DNA of 64,000 bases, from contig SCPD01000022.1 in assembly GCA_005502925.1 (NCBI GenBank), forward strand, positions 1 through 64,000, in the 5' to 3' direction. A program made the position numbers and the translations under genes. Of this stretch, positions 8,713-16,763 are shown one piece after another. Every line of letters starts with the position of its first letter. Positions within the stretch are counted from its first letter, which is position 1. A model generated the notes under the pieces. That model saw only the letters and a list, made by a program, of their open reading frames with translations. It was not told the origin of the DNA and made no database searches. The stretch comes from Rhizobiales bacterium Y(2018) (GTDB lineage: Bacteria > Pseudomonadota > Alphaproteobacteria > Rhizobiales > Aestuariivirgaceae).

Positions 8713-9615
8713 TCAATATTCCGATGGATTCGCCACCACTTCACGGGTCACTTTCACGAAATTTTCGAGGATCCGCGATTTGAGATCGGGGTGCCACGCG
8801 GCCACCGAAACGACGATCGGCGGCTTCTCCGCCAGCGGCCGCATGACCACGTCGCGGCGCTCCTTGACCCAGGCGGCGTCGATATAGATCGAGACCCCCA
8901 TGCCGGCGGCCACGAGATTGACGATGCTGTCGCTGTGCGAGGCCTCCTGCGCGACACGCGGCAGGAACCCCGCCGCCATGCAATAGGCATTGACCACGTC
9001 GAGGAAGGACTGCCAGCCGGCCGATGCGCCGGTGACGAAGGGCTCATTGGCGAGGCTCGCTATGGCGATCGACTTCTGGTTGGCGAGGTGGTGGCCCTTG
9101 GGCAGGAGGCAGACCAGCCTTTCCTTGCGCAGCACCTGATGCGACAGGCCGCCGACCAGATGCGCCCCGGTGAGGAAGCCGATATCGAGGCGGCGCTTGC
9201 GGATGGCGTCCGCCATTTCCGGCGACGACATCGAGCGCAGATTGACGCTGATATCGGGATAACGCGAACGGAAGCGCATGATGATCGGCGGCAGCGCGTC
9301 ATTGATGGCGAAATCGTTGAAGCCGACATTGAGCGTGCCGAGCTCGCCGCTTTCGAAGCGCTGCGCATTGCGGATGGCGGCGGTGAGATGCTCCAGCATC
9401 TCGCGCGCCTCGGCAAGGAACGAGCTCCCGGTCGGCGTCAGCTTCACGCTGCGGGTCGAGCGCTCGAACAGCGTCACTCCCATCAGGCTTTCCATGTCGC
9501 GGATGGTGCGGCTCAAGGCCGGCTGCGCCACATTGAGCCGCTCCGCCGCGCGCCGGAAATTCAGATCCTCAGCGACGGCGACAAAGGCGCGCAAATGGCG
9601 GATTTCGATCGACAT
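8713..9615 (-). CDS. LysR-family transcriptional regulator
   Basis: A 300-aa LysR regulator. The start ATG at 9615 gives MSIEIRHLRAFVAV, the standard N-terminus; the upstream reading frame (MMPPGHLY) adds nothing conserved. The winged HTH spans residues 1-60 (FRRAAERLNVAQPALSRTIR) and the effector-binding domain follows from about 90. It lies upstream of and codirectional with the peptide importer operon and divergent from a second LysR gene, sharing a 96-base intergenic region. Control of the importer and of itself is inferred from position only. Confidence 0.9.
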   Translation of the reverse strand: MSIEIRHLRAFVAVAEDLNFRRAAERLNVAQPALSRTIRDMESLMGVTLFERSTRSVKLTPTGSSFLAEAREMLEHLTAAIRNAQRFESGELGTLNVGFNDFAINDALPPIIMRFRSRYPDISVNLRSMSSPEMADAIRKRRLDIGFLTGAHLVGGLSHQVLRKERLVCLLPKGHHLANQKSIAIASLANEPFVTGASAGWQSFLDVVNAYCMAAGFLPRVAQEASHSDSIVNLVAAGMGVSIYIDAAWVKERRDVVMRPLAEKPPIVVSVAAWHPDLKSRILENFVKVTREVVANPSEY

Positions 9616-9711
9616 GGCCGCGAGCTTATATAGATGCCCGGGCGGCATCAATCGGCCTTACATAAATCTTTGCCCGCTATGAATGTGCTCTGCGTCGCAT
9701 TACAACGGGAC

Positions 9712-10608
9712 ATGGCCAGATTCGACTGGGACGATCTGCGATACATACTCGCCGTCGCCGCGGCGGGATCGCTCGCGGGCGCCGCGCGCAGCCTCGGTGT
9801 CAACCACACGACGGTGCTGCGCCGCATCGGCGCTTTCGAGACGACACACGGCTTGCGTCTCTTCGAGCGCCTGCCATCGGGTTATGAACTCACCGCCGGC
9901 GGTGAGGAACTGATCGCCACCGCACGTAACATCGACGCCACCGTCACCGATCTCGAACGCAAGCTCGCCGGACAGGATCTGCGGCTGTCCGGCACGGTGC
10001 GCGTCACCACCACCGACACGCTGATGGGATCGATCCTGCCGGAGATCCTCAAAGATTTCCGCGACGCGCATCCGGGTATCGAGATCGAGATCGCCATCTC
10101 CAACGCCTTCCTCAATCTGACCAGGCGCGATGCCGATGTGGCGATCAGGCCGGCCAAGAATCCGCCCGAGACGCTGGTCGGCCGGCGCGTCGCCAAGGTC
10201 GCCTTTGCGATCTATGGTGGGCGCCGCTACCTCGCCCGGCGCAAGGCGAAAGACCTCCCGGCGCATCGCTGGATCCTGCCCGATGACAGCCTCGCCAACA
10301 CCGCCGCCGCGCAGTGGCTCGCCGCCGAACTGCCGGAGGTCGAGGTGGCGTTGCGCACCGATTCCTTCCTGGCCGCCGCGCAAGCGGCGCGTGCCGGCAT
10401 CGGCCTCGCGGTGCTGCCCTGCTATCTGGGCGACTCCCTGTCCGACCTTGTCCGCGTCGAGGAACCGGTTGCCGCCATGGAGACGGCGCTATGGATATTG
10501 ACCCATGAGGATCTGAAGCCGGTCGCGCGCATCCGCGCCTTCACCGATTTCGCGGCCGAGGCTTTCAAGGAACGCCGCGCTCTGCTCGAAGGCAAGGCGC
10601 CCCATTAG
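9712..10608 (+). CDS. LysR-family transcriptional regulator
   Basis: A 298-aa LysR regulator starting MARFDWDDLRYILAV, with HTH residues around GAARSLGVNHTTVLRRI and a short effector domain of the type found in regulators with the DW-DLRY N-terminus. The ATG at 9712 aligns with family starts; an upstream in-frame ATG at 9679 would add eleven residues. It precedes the GST-transporter-dehydratase gene run by 101 bases on the same strand and may regulate it. Confidence 0.88.
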   Translation: MARFDWDDLRYILAVAAAGSLAGAARSLGVNHTTVLRRIGAFETTHGLRLFERLPSGYELTAGGEELIATARNIDATVTDLERKLAGQDLRLSGTVRVTTTDTLMGSILPEILKDFRDAHPGIEIEIAISNAFLNLTRRDADVAIRPAKNPPETLVGRRVAKVAFAIYGGRRYLARRKAKDLPAHRWILPDDSLANTAAAQWLAAELPEVEVALRTDSFLAAAQAARAGIGLAVLPCYLGDSLSDLVRVEEPVAAMETALWILTHEDLKPVARIRAFTDFAAEAFKERRALLEGKAPH

Positions 10609-10610
10609 CA

Positions 10611-10673
10611 GCCTGTGCATTTTCGCAGACTGATCAGGCATAATCCCAGATAGAATTGCGCTCAAGCACAGGC
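10611..10673. promoter_or_regulatory. Long-spaced inverted repeat upstream of the GST gene
   Basis: GCCTGTGC (10611-10618) and GCACAGGC (10666-10673) are perfect 8-base inverted arms 47 bases apart in the 101-base gap between the LysR gene and the GST gene. They could form an mRNA stem or be paired operator half-sites. No riboswitch consensus was recognised in this gap. Confidence 0.35.
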
Positions 10674-10709
10674 CATTTCCGGTTCAGCCGCATTCTTCGG
10701 AGAACCGCA

Positions 10710-11342
10710 ATGACGCCTATCGATCTCTATACCTATCAGACGCCGAACGGCCACAAGGCCTCGATCATGCTCGAGGAGACGGGCCTGCCCTACCGGGTCC
10801 ATGTCGTCGATCTCGATTCCGGCCATCAGCATCGCGAGAGCTTCCGGGCGCTCAGCCCCAATGGCAAGATTCCGGTGATCGTCGATCCCGATCGTGGCCG
10901 CACCGTCTTCGAATCGGGCGCCATCCTCTTCTATCTGGCAGAGCGCGCCGGCAAGCTGCAGCCCGAGACGCCCGAGGAGGCGAGCCTCACTTTGCAATGG
11001 AGCCTGTTCCAGGCCGCGCATCTGGGACCGATGATCGGCCAGCTCTGGCATTTCAAGGTCTTCGCCGACCAAAAGCTTCCCTATGCGATCGAGCGTTATG
11101 AACGCGAGACCACACGCCTTCTTCAGGTCCTCGACGGCGAATTGGCCAAGCGCGATTTTCTCGCCGGCGATCGCTACGGCATTGCCGACATCATGGCCTG
11201 GCCGTGGATCAATGCGCTACCGATCCTCGGCCGCAATCTCATGGCGACGCCTTACCTCGAAGGCTGGCACGCCCTCATCGCCAAACGCCCCGCGGTTCAG
11301 CGCGGTGTCGCCATCCCTGAGCTCGACGCCGAAGCCGCCTGA
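10710..11342 (+). CDS. Glutathione S-transferase family protein (YfcG/Nu-class-like)
   Basis: A 210-aa two-domain GST: thioredoxin-fold residues 1-80 with the glutathione-binding SNAIL-like motif ESGAILFYL, then an all-helical C-terminal domain from about 90. The N-terminal TPNGHKASIMLEE is characteristic of the YfcG/YghU group, which in E. coli acts as disulfide-bond oxidoreductase rather than a classic transferase. The ATG at 10710 follows a GGAGAA ribosome site. It heads a plus-strand run of closely spaced genes ending at 16106. A role in thiol or aldehyde detoxification is inferred. Confidence 0.88.
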   Translation: MTPIDLYTYQTPNGHKASIMLEETGLPYRVHVVDLDSGHQHRESFRALSPNGKIPVIVDPDRGRTVFESGAILFYLAERAGKLQPETPEEASLTLQWSLFQAAHLGPMIGQLWHFKVFADQKLPYAIERYERETTRLLQVLDGELAKRDFLAGDRYGIADIMAWPWINALPILGRNLMATPYLEGWHALIAKRPAVQRGVAIPELDAEAA

Positions 11343-11365
11343 TCTCCTCAACCGGAATCCCAGTC

Positions 11366-12286
11366 ATGGAAAGTCTCTTCATTCCCCTGGCGCTGATCGC
11401 CGGCGGCCTTCTTACCGTCCAGGCCGGCGCCAATGGCCAGCTCGCCAAAGCGGTGGCGAGCCCCTTCGCCGCGACGACCATCCAGGTCTTCATCGCTGGC
11501 CTTCTGCTGCTTCTCATCGCGGCCTTCACCGGAACCGTGACGGCATTCGGCCGATTGCCCGAGGCGCCGTGGTGGCATCTCGTGGGCGGCATCGCGACGG
11601 CGCTTTATGTGGCCTCGACCATCCTGCTGTTTCCGCGCCTGGGTGCCGTGGTGAGCGTCGGCCTCTTCATCGCCGGCCAGATGGTGGCTTCACTTGGCCT
11701 CGACACGCTAGGCCTGCTCGGCATAGCGCCGAAACTCATGACAACGGCCGCGCTCCTCGGCACGCTCGCGGTGCTGCTGGGTGCAGTGGCGATCGTCTTC
11801 GGCCAGAAGGGCGCGGCGCGCGATCTGTCTTTGGGCAAGCTCGGCTGGATTTTGCTGGCACTGATCGCCGGCGCCGTGCTGCCGATCCAGGGCGCCGTCA
11901 ACGGCCTACTGCGCGCTGATCTCGGCGCGCCGTTCCCGGTCGGCGCCTTCAGCTTCGCCATCGCGACACTGTCGATGCTGATCGTGCTGCCGACGGCGCT
12001 GCTCGCCGGCACGCCCAGGCCGCAGCTCTCCGGCCTCTCCGCCATGCCTTGGTGGGGCTGGATCGGCGCCATCTGCGGCGCGACCTATGTCACCACCATG
12101 TTCACCGCGATCCCGGTGATCGGTGCCGCCACCACGGTCGGCCTGACCGTCGCCGGCCAGCAGGTGACCTCGCTCTTCGTCGACCGCCAGGGCTGGTTCC
12201 GCCTCCCGAAGCGGGAAATCTCCGCCTTGCGTTTCGCTGGCGTGGCCCTGCTCCTCGCCGGCGTCGCCATCATCAAATTCCTCTGA
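11366..12286 (+). CDS. YdcZ/DUF606-type DMT-superfamily membrane transporter, tandem domains
   Basis: A 306-aa integral membrane protein with about ten hydrophobic segments, built of two YdcZ (DUF606) halves: residues 1-145 contain [21 protein letters not shown] and residues 155-306 the matching [18 protein letters not shown]. Single-domain homologues are about 150 aa, so this is the fused, duplicated form, consistent with inverted-dimer EmrE-type ancestry. It stands directly before an SMR exporter gene (11-base gap), so two drug/metabolite-type exporters are cotranscribed. Substrate unknown. Confidence 0.85.
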   Translation: MESLFIPLALIAGGLLTVQAGANGQLAKAVASPFAATTIQVFIAGLLLLLIAAFTGTVTAFGRLPEAPWWHLVGGIATALYVASTILLFPRLGAVVSVGLFIAGQMVASLGLDTLGLLGIAPKLMTTAALLGTLAVLLGAVAIVFGQKGAARDLSLGKLGWILLALIAGAVLPIQGAVNGLLRADLGAPFPVGAFSFAIATLSMLIVLPTALLAGTPRPQLSGLSAMPWWGWIGAICGATYVTTMFTAIPVIGAATTVGLTVAGQQVTSLFVDRQGWFRLPKREISALRFAGVALLLAGVAIIKFL

Positions 12287-12297
12287 GGGAGATCACC

Positions 12298-12615
12298 ATG
12301 GCATGGCTGCTTCTCATCGGCGCCGGTCTGCTCGAGATCATCTGGGCGATCGCGCTCAAATACACTGGCGGCTTCACGCGCCTCGGGCCGAGTATCATCG
12401 GCATCACCGCGGCGGTGGTGAGCTTCATCATGCTCACTTTGGCGCTGAAGACTCTCCCCGTCGGCACTGCCTATGCCATCTGGGTGGGCATCGGCGCGCT
12501 CGGCGTCGCTCTGGCCGGCATCTTCGTTTTCGGCGACAACGCGTCGCCGCTGAGATTGAGCCTGCTCGGCCTGATCCTGATCGGCATCATCGGCCTCAAG
12601 GTGATCGAGACGTGA
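12298..12615 (+). CDS. sugE: SMR-family guanidinium exporter Gdx (SugE)
   Basis: A 105-aa four-helix small multidrug resistance protein. It carries the Gdx/SugE hallmarks: [18 protein letters not shown] (essential glutamate near residue 13), [19 protein letters not shown] and a C-terminal [11 protein letters not shown]. These follow E. coli SugE almost position by position and differ from EmrE-type multidrug transporters. The ATG at 12298 has a GAGGGAGAT ribosome site. Gdx proteins export guanidinium in exchange for protons (family knowledge). No guanidine riboswitch is visible upstream of the operon. A ureohydrolase and a DUF1989 protein lie 4 kb away. Confidence 0.92.
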   Translation: MAWLLLIGAGLLEIIWAIALKYTGGFTRLGPSIIGITAAVVSFIMLTLALKTLPVGTAYAIWVGIGALGVALAGIFVFGDNASPLRLSLLGLILIGIIGLKVIET

Positions 12616-12635
12616 TATCTATCTCATTGATTTGC

Positions 12636-12665
12636 GCATCGGATTGTCCGAAAACCGGTGCACAC
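12636..12665. repeat. Partial copy of a Rhizobiales intergenic palindrome
   Basis: GCATCGGATTGTCCGAAAACC begins at 12636 and resembles one arm of the element at 16108-16148 (GCATCGGTCCGAAAA). Here the inverted partner arm is missing. It fills most of the 55-base gap between sugE and the dehydratase gene, which is too short for a cobalamin riboswitch. Confidence 0.5.
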
Positions 12666-12670
12666 CCGCT

Positions 12671-14947
12671 ATGTCAGATCAAAACTCGAAACCGCCCCTC
12701 CCCAACCGCTGGCAGCGCTTCAACCAATGGGACAAGCGTCCCTTGCGCCTGGACCGATTTGCCCGCGAGGACGCCAAGAACGGCTTTGCCGCGACCAACA
12801 GCCCAGCGGATCCGAAGCCTTCCCTAAAGATATCTCAAGGAAAGGTCGTCCAGCTGGACGGCGTCGCCGAAGCGGATTTCGACCTCATCGACGAATTCAT
12901 CGCCCGCCATCATATCGACTTGTCGGTCGCGCCTGAGGCCATGGCGCTTGACGCGCGCGACTTCGCCCGCAGCCTCGTCGACATCAACATACCGAGGAGC
13001 GAGCTCACCCGCTTGGCCAAGGGCATGACGCCGGCCAAGCTGGCGGAGGTGATGGGCCATCTCTCGACCGTCGAATTGATGTTCGCGCAGACGAAATTGC
13101 GCGCCCGCCGCACACCCGCCAACCAGGCCCATGTCACCAACGCCAAGGACGACCCGCTCCAGCTCGCCGCCGATTCGGCGACCGCCGTCGCGCTCGGCTT
13201 CGACGAGATCGAAACCACCATGCGCGTCGCGAGCAATGGCTGGGCCAATGCGCTGGGTTGCGTGGTCGGCGCCGCGGTCGGCCGCGGCGGCGTGCTCTTT
13301 CAATGCTCGATCGAGGAGGCCGAAGAGCTCACCATCGGCATGGCCGGCTTCACCTCCTATGCCGAGACGGTCTCGGTCTATGGCACCGAGGGCTCCTTCA
13401 TCGACGGCGACGACACGCCCTGGTCGAAAGCGTTTCTCACCACCGCCTATGCCGCGCGCGGCATCAAGGCGCGCTGCACCTCGGGCGGCGGCTCGGAATT
13501 GCTGATGGGTTATCACGACGCCCATTCGATCCTTTATCTCGAGGCCCGCTGCCTGTGCCTGCAGCGCGGCATGGGCGTGCAGGGCACGCAGAATGGCGGC
13601 ATCGACGGCGCACCGCTCACCTATTCTGTCCCGGGCGGCGGCCGCGAGATCTTCGCCGAAAACGTCATGGCCGCCCTTCTCGATCTCGAATGCGCCAGCG
13701 GCAACGATACGCGCGCTTCCTCCTCCGAGATCCGCGTCGGCGCCAAGATCATGCCGGCGCTGGTATCCGGCACCGACTTCATCTGCTCGGGCTTCGGCTC
13801 CATCCTCTCTTACGACAATTCCTTCGCCGCCTCGCTGTTCAATGGCGAGGAGATCGAGGACTTCCTGGCGCTGCAGCGCGATTTCGTGGTCGAGGGCGGC
13901 TTGACGCCCTTGACCGAGGACCGCGCCCTCGATGTGCGCCGCCGTGCCGTCGATGCGGTCGCCGCCGTGATGGAGGAGCTGGGTCTCGCCCAACCGCGCG
14001 ATGATCAGAAAGCGAGCGTCGTCTTCGCCTCGGGTTCGCTCGAGACCGACACCTTCTCGGCCGGCGAAGTCGTGGCAATCAGCCGGAAGATCAAGGATAG
14101 CGGCATCACCGCGACCGATGTGATCAAGGCACTGCATAAGCGTGGCTTCGTCGAGGAGGCGCGCAATCTCCTGTCAATGCTGCGCCTGCGTGTCGCCGGC
14201 GACCATCTGCAGACCGCCGCCATCATTCGCGACGGCAGGATCCTGAGCGCGATCAACGATCCCAATGACTATGCTGGCCCCGGAACCGGCTACCGGATCT
14301 CGGAAGAGCGCTGGCGCGAGATCTCCCAGATGCGCGACAGCATCGGCCGCAGCGACGTCTTCGGCCTCGGCGCCAGGCCGCATGATGGCAATTCCGCCTA
14401 TGCCTTGATCCCGGCGGGCTCGGCCGCGCTCGGCCGCGACGAAAAGGAAGTCGTCATCGGCCTCAGCCCCGCCTGGGGCATCGACATTCACGAGACCACC
14501 GCCGGGCACAAGCTCTCCGATGTGCTCGACGCCCTCATCAGCGGCATCGAAAACGCAGGCGGCACCTACCGGGTGGTGCGCGTGCGCCATACCGCCGACA
14601 CGTCCTTCCTTGGCCTCACCGCGGCGCGACTGTCGGGCTCGGGCTACGGCATCGGCATCCAGGCCAAGGGCACCGCCGTCATCCATCAGAAGGACCGCTA
14701 CCCGCATATGAATGTGGAATTGTTCTCGATGGCCCCGATCACCAGCCTCGATCACTATCACAGGCTCGGCGCCAATGCGGCACGCTTCGCCGCCGGTGAA
14801 AATCCTGAGCCCGTGCTCGTCGCCTATAATGGCGAGGCACTGCTCGCCAAACATCACGTCAAGACGGCGCTGCTCTTCGCCGCCGAGACCGGCGCCACCG
14901 ATCCTTCCGCCTTGCCTGAGGAACTCCGCCTGGAGCGCCACACATGA
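12671..14947 (+). CDS. B12-dependent diol/glycerol dehydratase, fused large and medium subunits
   Basis: A 758-aa protein that fuses what are separate alpha (PduC/DhaB1, about 555 aa) and beta (PduD/DhaB2) subunits in enteric bacteria. Residues 1 to about 560 are the adenosylcobalamin TIM-barrel subunit, with KMTPAK-like GMTPAKLAEVMG, RRTPANQAHVTN and SGGGSELLMGY. Residues about 575-758 form the medium subunit (GLSPAWGIDIHETTAGHKL, SGSGYGIGIQAKGTAVIHQ). The enzyme converts 1,2-diols or glycerol to aldehydes. The ATG at 12671 has only a weak ribosome site. The small subunit follows with a 4-base overlap. No reactivase, aldehyde dehydrogenase or microcompartment gene lies in this window. Confidence 0.92.
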   Translation: MSDQNSKPPLPNRWQRFNQWDKRPLRLDRFAREDAKNGFAATNSPADPKPSLKISQGKVVQLDGVAEADFDLIDEFIARHHIDLSVAPEAMALDARDFARSLVDINIPRSELTRLAKGMTPAKLAEVMGHLSTVELMFAQTKLRARRTPANQAHVTNAKDDPLQLAADSATAVALGFDEIETTMRVASNGWANALGCVVGAAVGRGGVLFQCSIEEAEELTIGMAGFTSYAETVSVYGTEGSFIDGDDTPWSKAFLTTAYAARGIKARCTSGGGSELLMGYHDAHSILYLEARCLCLQRGMGVQGTQNGGIDGAPLTYSVPGGGREIFAENVMAALLDLECASGNDTRASSSEIRVGAKIMPALVSGTDFICSGFGSILSYDNSFAASLFNGEEIEDFLALQRDFVVEGGLTPLTEDRALDVRRRAVDAVAAVMEELGLAQPRDDQKASVVFASGSLETDTFSAGEVVAISRKIKDSGITATDVIKALHKRGFVEEARNLLSMLRLRVAGDHLQTAAIIRDGRILSAINDPNDYAGPGTGYRISEERWREISQMRDSIGRSDVFGLGARPHDGNSAYALIPAGSAALGRDEKEVVIGLSPAWGIDIHETTAGHKLSDVLDALISGIENAGGTYRVVRVRHTADTSFLGLTAARLSGSGYGIGIQAKGTAVIHQKDRYPHMNVELFSMAPITSLDHYHRLGANAARFAAGENPEPVLVAYNGEALLAKHHVKTALLFAAETGATDPSALPEELRLERHT

Positions 14948-15357
14948 GCGACATCTCCTATCCGGTAATGGACTCCGCTGCCGACAAGCTCACCACGGCG
15001 ACCGGCAAGAAGCTGAGCGATCTCACGCTGGAGAATGTGCTGGCCGGAACCGTCACCGCCGCCGACTTCTCGATCACACGGGAAGCGCTGCTGCTGCAGG
15101 CTGAAGTGGCGCGTCTCGCCTCGCGCCGGACGCTCGCCGAGAATTTCGAACGCGCTTCGGAACTGGTCGGCGTGCCCAATGAGACCATCTTCGAGATCTA
15201 CGAACTGCTGCGGCCGGGCCGGGCCGCGAGTGCCGATGTGCTCAAGGAGCGCGCCCGGCATATGCGCAGCGTCTATGGCGCGAACCGCATCGCCACCTTC
15301 CTCGAGGAAGCCGCCGCCGCTTATGAGCGCCGCTCCTTGTTTCGCCGGCGTTATTGA
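14944..15357 (+). CDS. B12-dependent diol/glycerol dehydratase small subunit (PduE/DhaB3-like)
   Basis: A 137-aa gamma subunit of the dehydratase. The start ATG overlaps the TGA of the fused large-medium gene. Conserved stretches are YPVMDSAADKL, GKKLSDLTLENVLAG and DFSITREALLLQAE near the N-terminus, then the arginine-rich NFERASELVGVPNE and LLRPGRA. Length is slightly below enteric PduE (about 170 aa) because the disordered N-terminal extension that targets microcompartments is absent. This fits a free cytoplasmic enzyme. Confidence 0.92.
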   Translation: MSDISYPVMDSAADKLTTATGKKLSDLTLENVLAGTVTAADFSITREALLLQAEVARLASRRTLAENFERASELVGVPNETIFEIYELLRPGRAASADVLKERARHMRSVYGANRIATFLEEAAAAYERRSLFRRRY

Positions 15358-15365
15358 GGACCGTC

Positions 15366-16106
15366 ATGGATTTCTCCGGCAAGACCGTTCTTCTCACCGG
15401 CGCCACCTCAGGCATAGGCTTGTCCATCGCCAAGGCATTCGCCGCGCACGGCGCCGATCTCGTTTTGACCGGACGGCGCCAACTGCCCGAGATGCCAAGC
15501 GGCAGCGGGCGCACCGTCTTCATCGCCGCCGACATCACGGCCCCTGAAACGCCGGCCCGCCTCGTCGCCGAAACGATCGAGCGCTTCGGCAAGCTCGACA
15601 TTCTGGTGAACAATGCCGGTATCCTGTTCCGCGGCGACGCGCTCGCCTGCACCGATGAGGAATGGGAGCGCACACTCGCCACCAATGTGACCGCGGCCTT
15701 TCGCCTGTCGCGCGCGGCGCTCGCCGTGATGAAACCGCGCCGCAGCGGCGTGATCGTCAATATCGCATCCGACTGGGGCCTCGTCGGCGCCCGCAACGCG
15801 GTCGCCTATGGCGTGAGCAAGGGCGCTTTGGTGCAGCTCACCCGCTCGATGGCGCTCGATCATGCCCGTGACGGCATCCGCGTGAACGCCGTCTGTCCGG
15901 GCGATACCGACACCGGCATGCTCGACAGCGCGACTGACGGCGCCGATCGCAAACAAAAGCTTGCCGAGCTCGGCGCCGCCATTCCGCTCGGCCGGGTCGG
16001 ACGGCCTGAAGAGGTCGCCCATGCGGTTTGTTATCTGAGCTCCGACGAAGCCTCTTTCATCACCGGTGCTGCGCTCGCAGTCGATGGCGGCAACAGCGCC
16101 GGATAG
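15366..16106 (+). CDS. SDR-family NAD(P)-dependent oxidoreductase
   Basis: A 246-aa classical short-chain dehydrogenase: cofactor motif TGATSGIG near residue 11, NNAG near 83, catalytic serine in NIASDWG and YGVSK active-site Tyr/Lys, then the PG motif VCPGDTDTGM. Start at the ATG at 15366, nine bases after the dehydratase small-subunit stop, with GAGGA as ribosome site. Being last in the dehydratase gene run, it may reduce the aldehyde product or oxidise the parent alcohol; this is inference from position. Confidence 0.88.
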   Translation: MDFSGKTVLLTGATSGIGLSIAKAFAAHGADLVLTGRRQLPEMPSGSGRTVFIAADITAPETPARLVAETIERFGKLDILVNNAGILFRGDALACTDEEWERTLATNVTAAFRLSRAALAVMKPRRSGVIVNIASDWGLVGARNAVAYGVSKGALVQLTRSMALDHARDGIRVNAVCPGDTDTGMLDSATDGADRKQKLAELGAAIPLGRVGRPEEVAHAVCYLSSDEASFITGAALAVDGGNSAG

Positions 16107-16107
16107 A

Positions 16108-16148
16108 GCATCGGTCCGAAAAGTGCGAAGCGGTTTTCGGACCGATGC
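16108..16148. terminator. Perfect intergenic palindrome, probable bidirectional terminator
   Basis: Fifteen-base arms GCATCGGTCCGAAAA (16108-16122) and TTTTCGGACCGATGC (16134-16148) are exact inverted copies with an 11-base loop. It lies between convergent genes ending at 16106 and 16164. The A- and T-runs at the inner ends and its repeated occurrence (partial copy at 12636) identify it as a common Rhizobiales intergenic element. Confidence 0.75.
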
Positions 16149-16163
16149 GCAAACAATGAACTC

Positions 16164-16763
16164 CTACGACAAAATCTGGTAATGCGCCTCGACCGTTTTG
16201 CCGCTGTTCACCGGCAGGATGTCCTGCGGACAGGCTGACATGGCGACGATGCAGTCGATCTGTGCGCGCAGCACGACATAATCGCCGGGGCTCGAGACCG
16301 GCTCGCCCCAGACGATCTTGCCGTCCGATGCCACCGGGATATTCATCCACAGATTGAGCGGCGCCGGTACGTCGGGCGGCACCAGGCCGATCTGGCGCAT
16401 CGCGGCATGGAGATTGTCGGTGCAATTGTCGTGATATTCGGTGCAGCCGAGCAGCCCATAGCGATAGTCGTCGCAGGACGCGATCAGCGTGTCATGAACG
16501 CCGGGCGAGGTGTCCTCTTCGAAAAAGAGGATCGAGCGGCGCCGGTTGGTATGAAGATGCTCCCCTTTCTTCGGGAAGATCGAGCCGGTGAGCGGGCGCG
16601 AATGTTCATGCGACATGAATTCGCGCAGATCCTCGGCATTGAAGGCCCAGGTGTCGACCACCTGATGGCCATGCGTATTGATGATCTTGATGGCCTGACC
16701 CTTGCTGAGCCGGCAGGCCCGGCCCTTGCGGGCCGGCACAGTCATGATCTCGCTGACGGTCAT
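16164..16763 (-). CDS. DUF1989 (urea carboxylase-associated) family protein
   Basis: A 199-aa single-domain DUF1989 protein. Recognisable blocks are KGQAIKIINTHGHQVVDTW near the N-terminus, the HTNRRRSILFFEEDTSPG segment, and the cysteine/histidine-rich CDDYRYGLLGC plus YHDNCTDN. These Cys/His residues are metal-ligand candidates. Members of the family include the CgdA/CgdB subunits of carboxyguanidine deiminase, which normally occur as a pair beside urea carboxylase; here only one DUF1989 gene exists and no carboxylase is nearby. It is translationally coupled (ATGA) to an agmatinase-family gene, suggesting action on a guanidino- or urea-derived compound. Confidence 0.87.
   Translation of the reverse strand: MTVSEIMTVPARKGRACRLSKGQAIKIINTHGHQVVDTWAFNAEDLREFMSHEHSRPLTGSIFPKKGEHLHTNRRRSILFFEEDTSPGVHDTLIASCDDYRYGLLGCTEYHDNCTDNLHAAMRQIGLVPPDVPAPLNLWMNIPVASDGKIVWGEPVSSPGDYVVLRAQIDCIVAMSACPQDILPVNSGKTVEAHYQILS

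Noticed and set aside
10609-10709. Guanidine riboswitch upstream of the operon that includes sugE
   Set aside because: I found none of the conserved guanidine-riboswitch sequences; only a long-spaced inverted repeat is visible.
12616-12670. Cobalamin riboswitch ahead of the B12-dependent dehydratase
   Set aside because: The gap is only 55 bases, without a B12-box, and is mostly occupied by the partial palindrome.
12824-14137. 437-aa minus-strand frame inside the dehydratase gene
   Set aside because: Fully embedded in the conserved dehydratase; composition is that of an antisense shadow.
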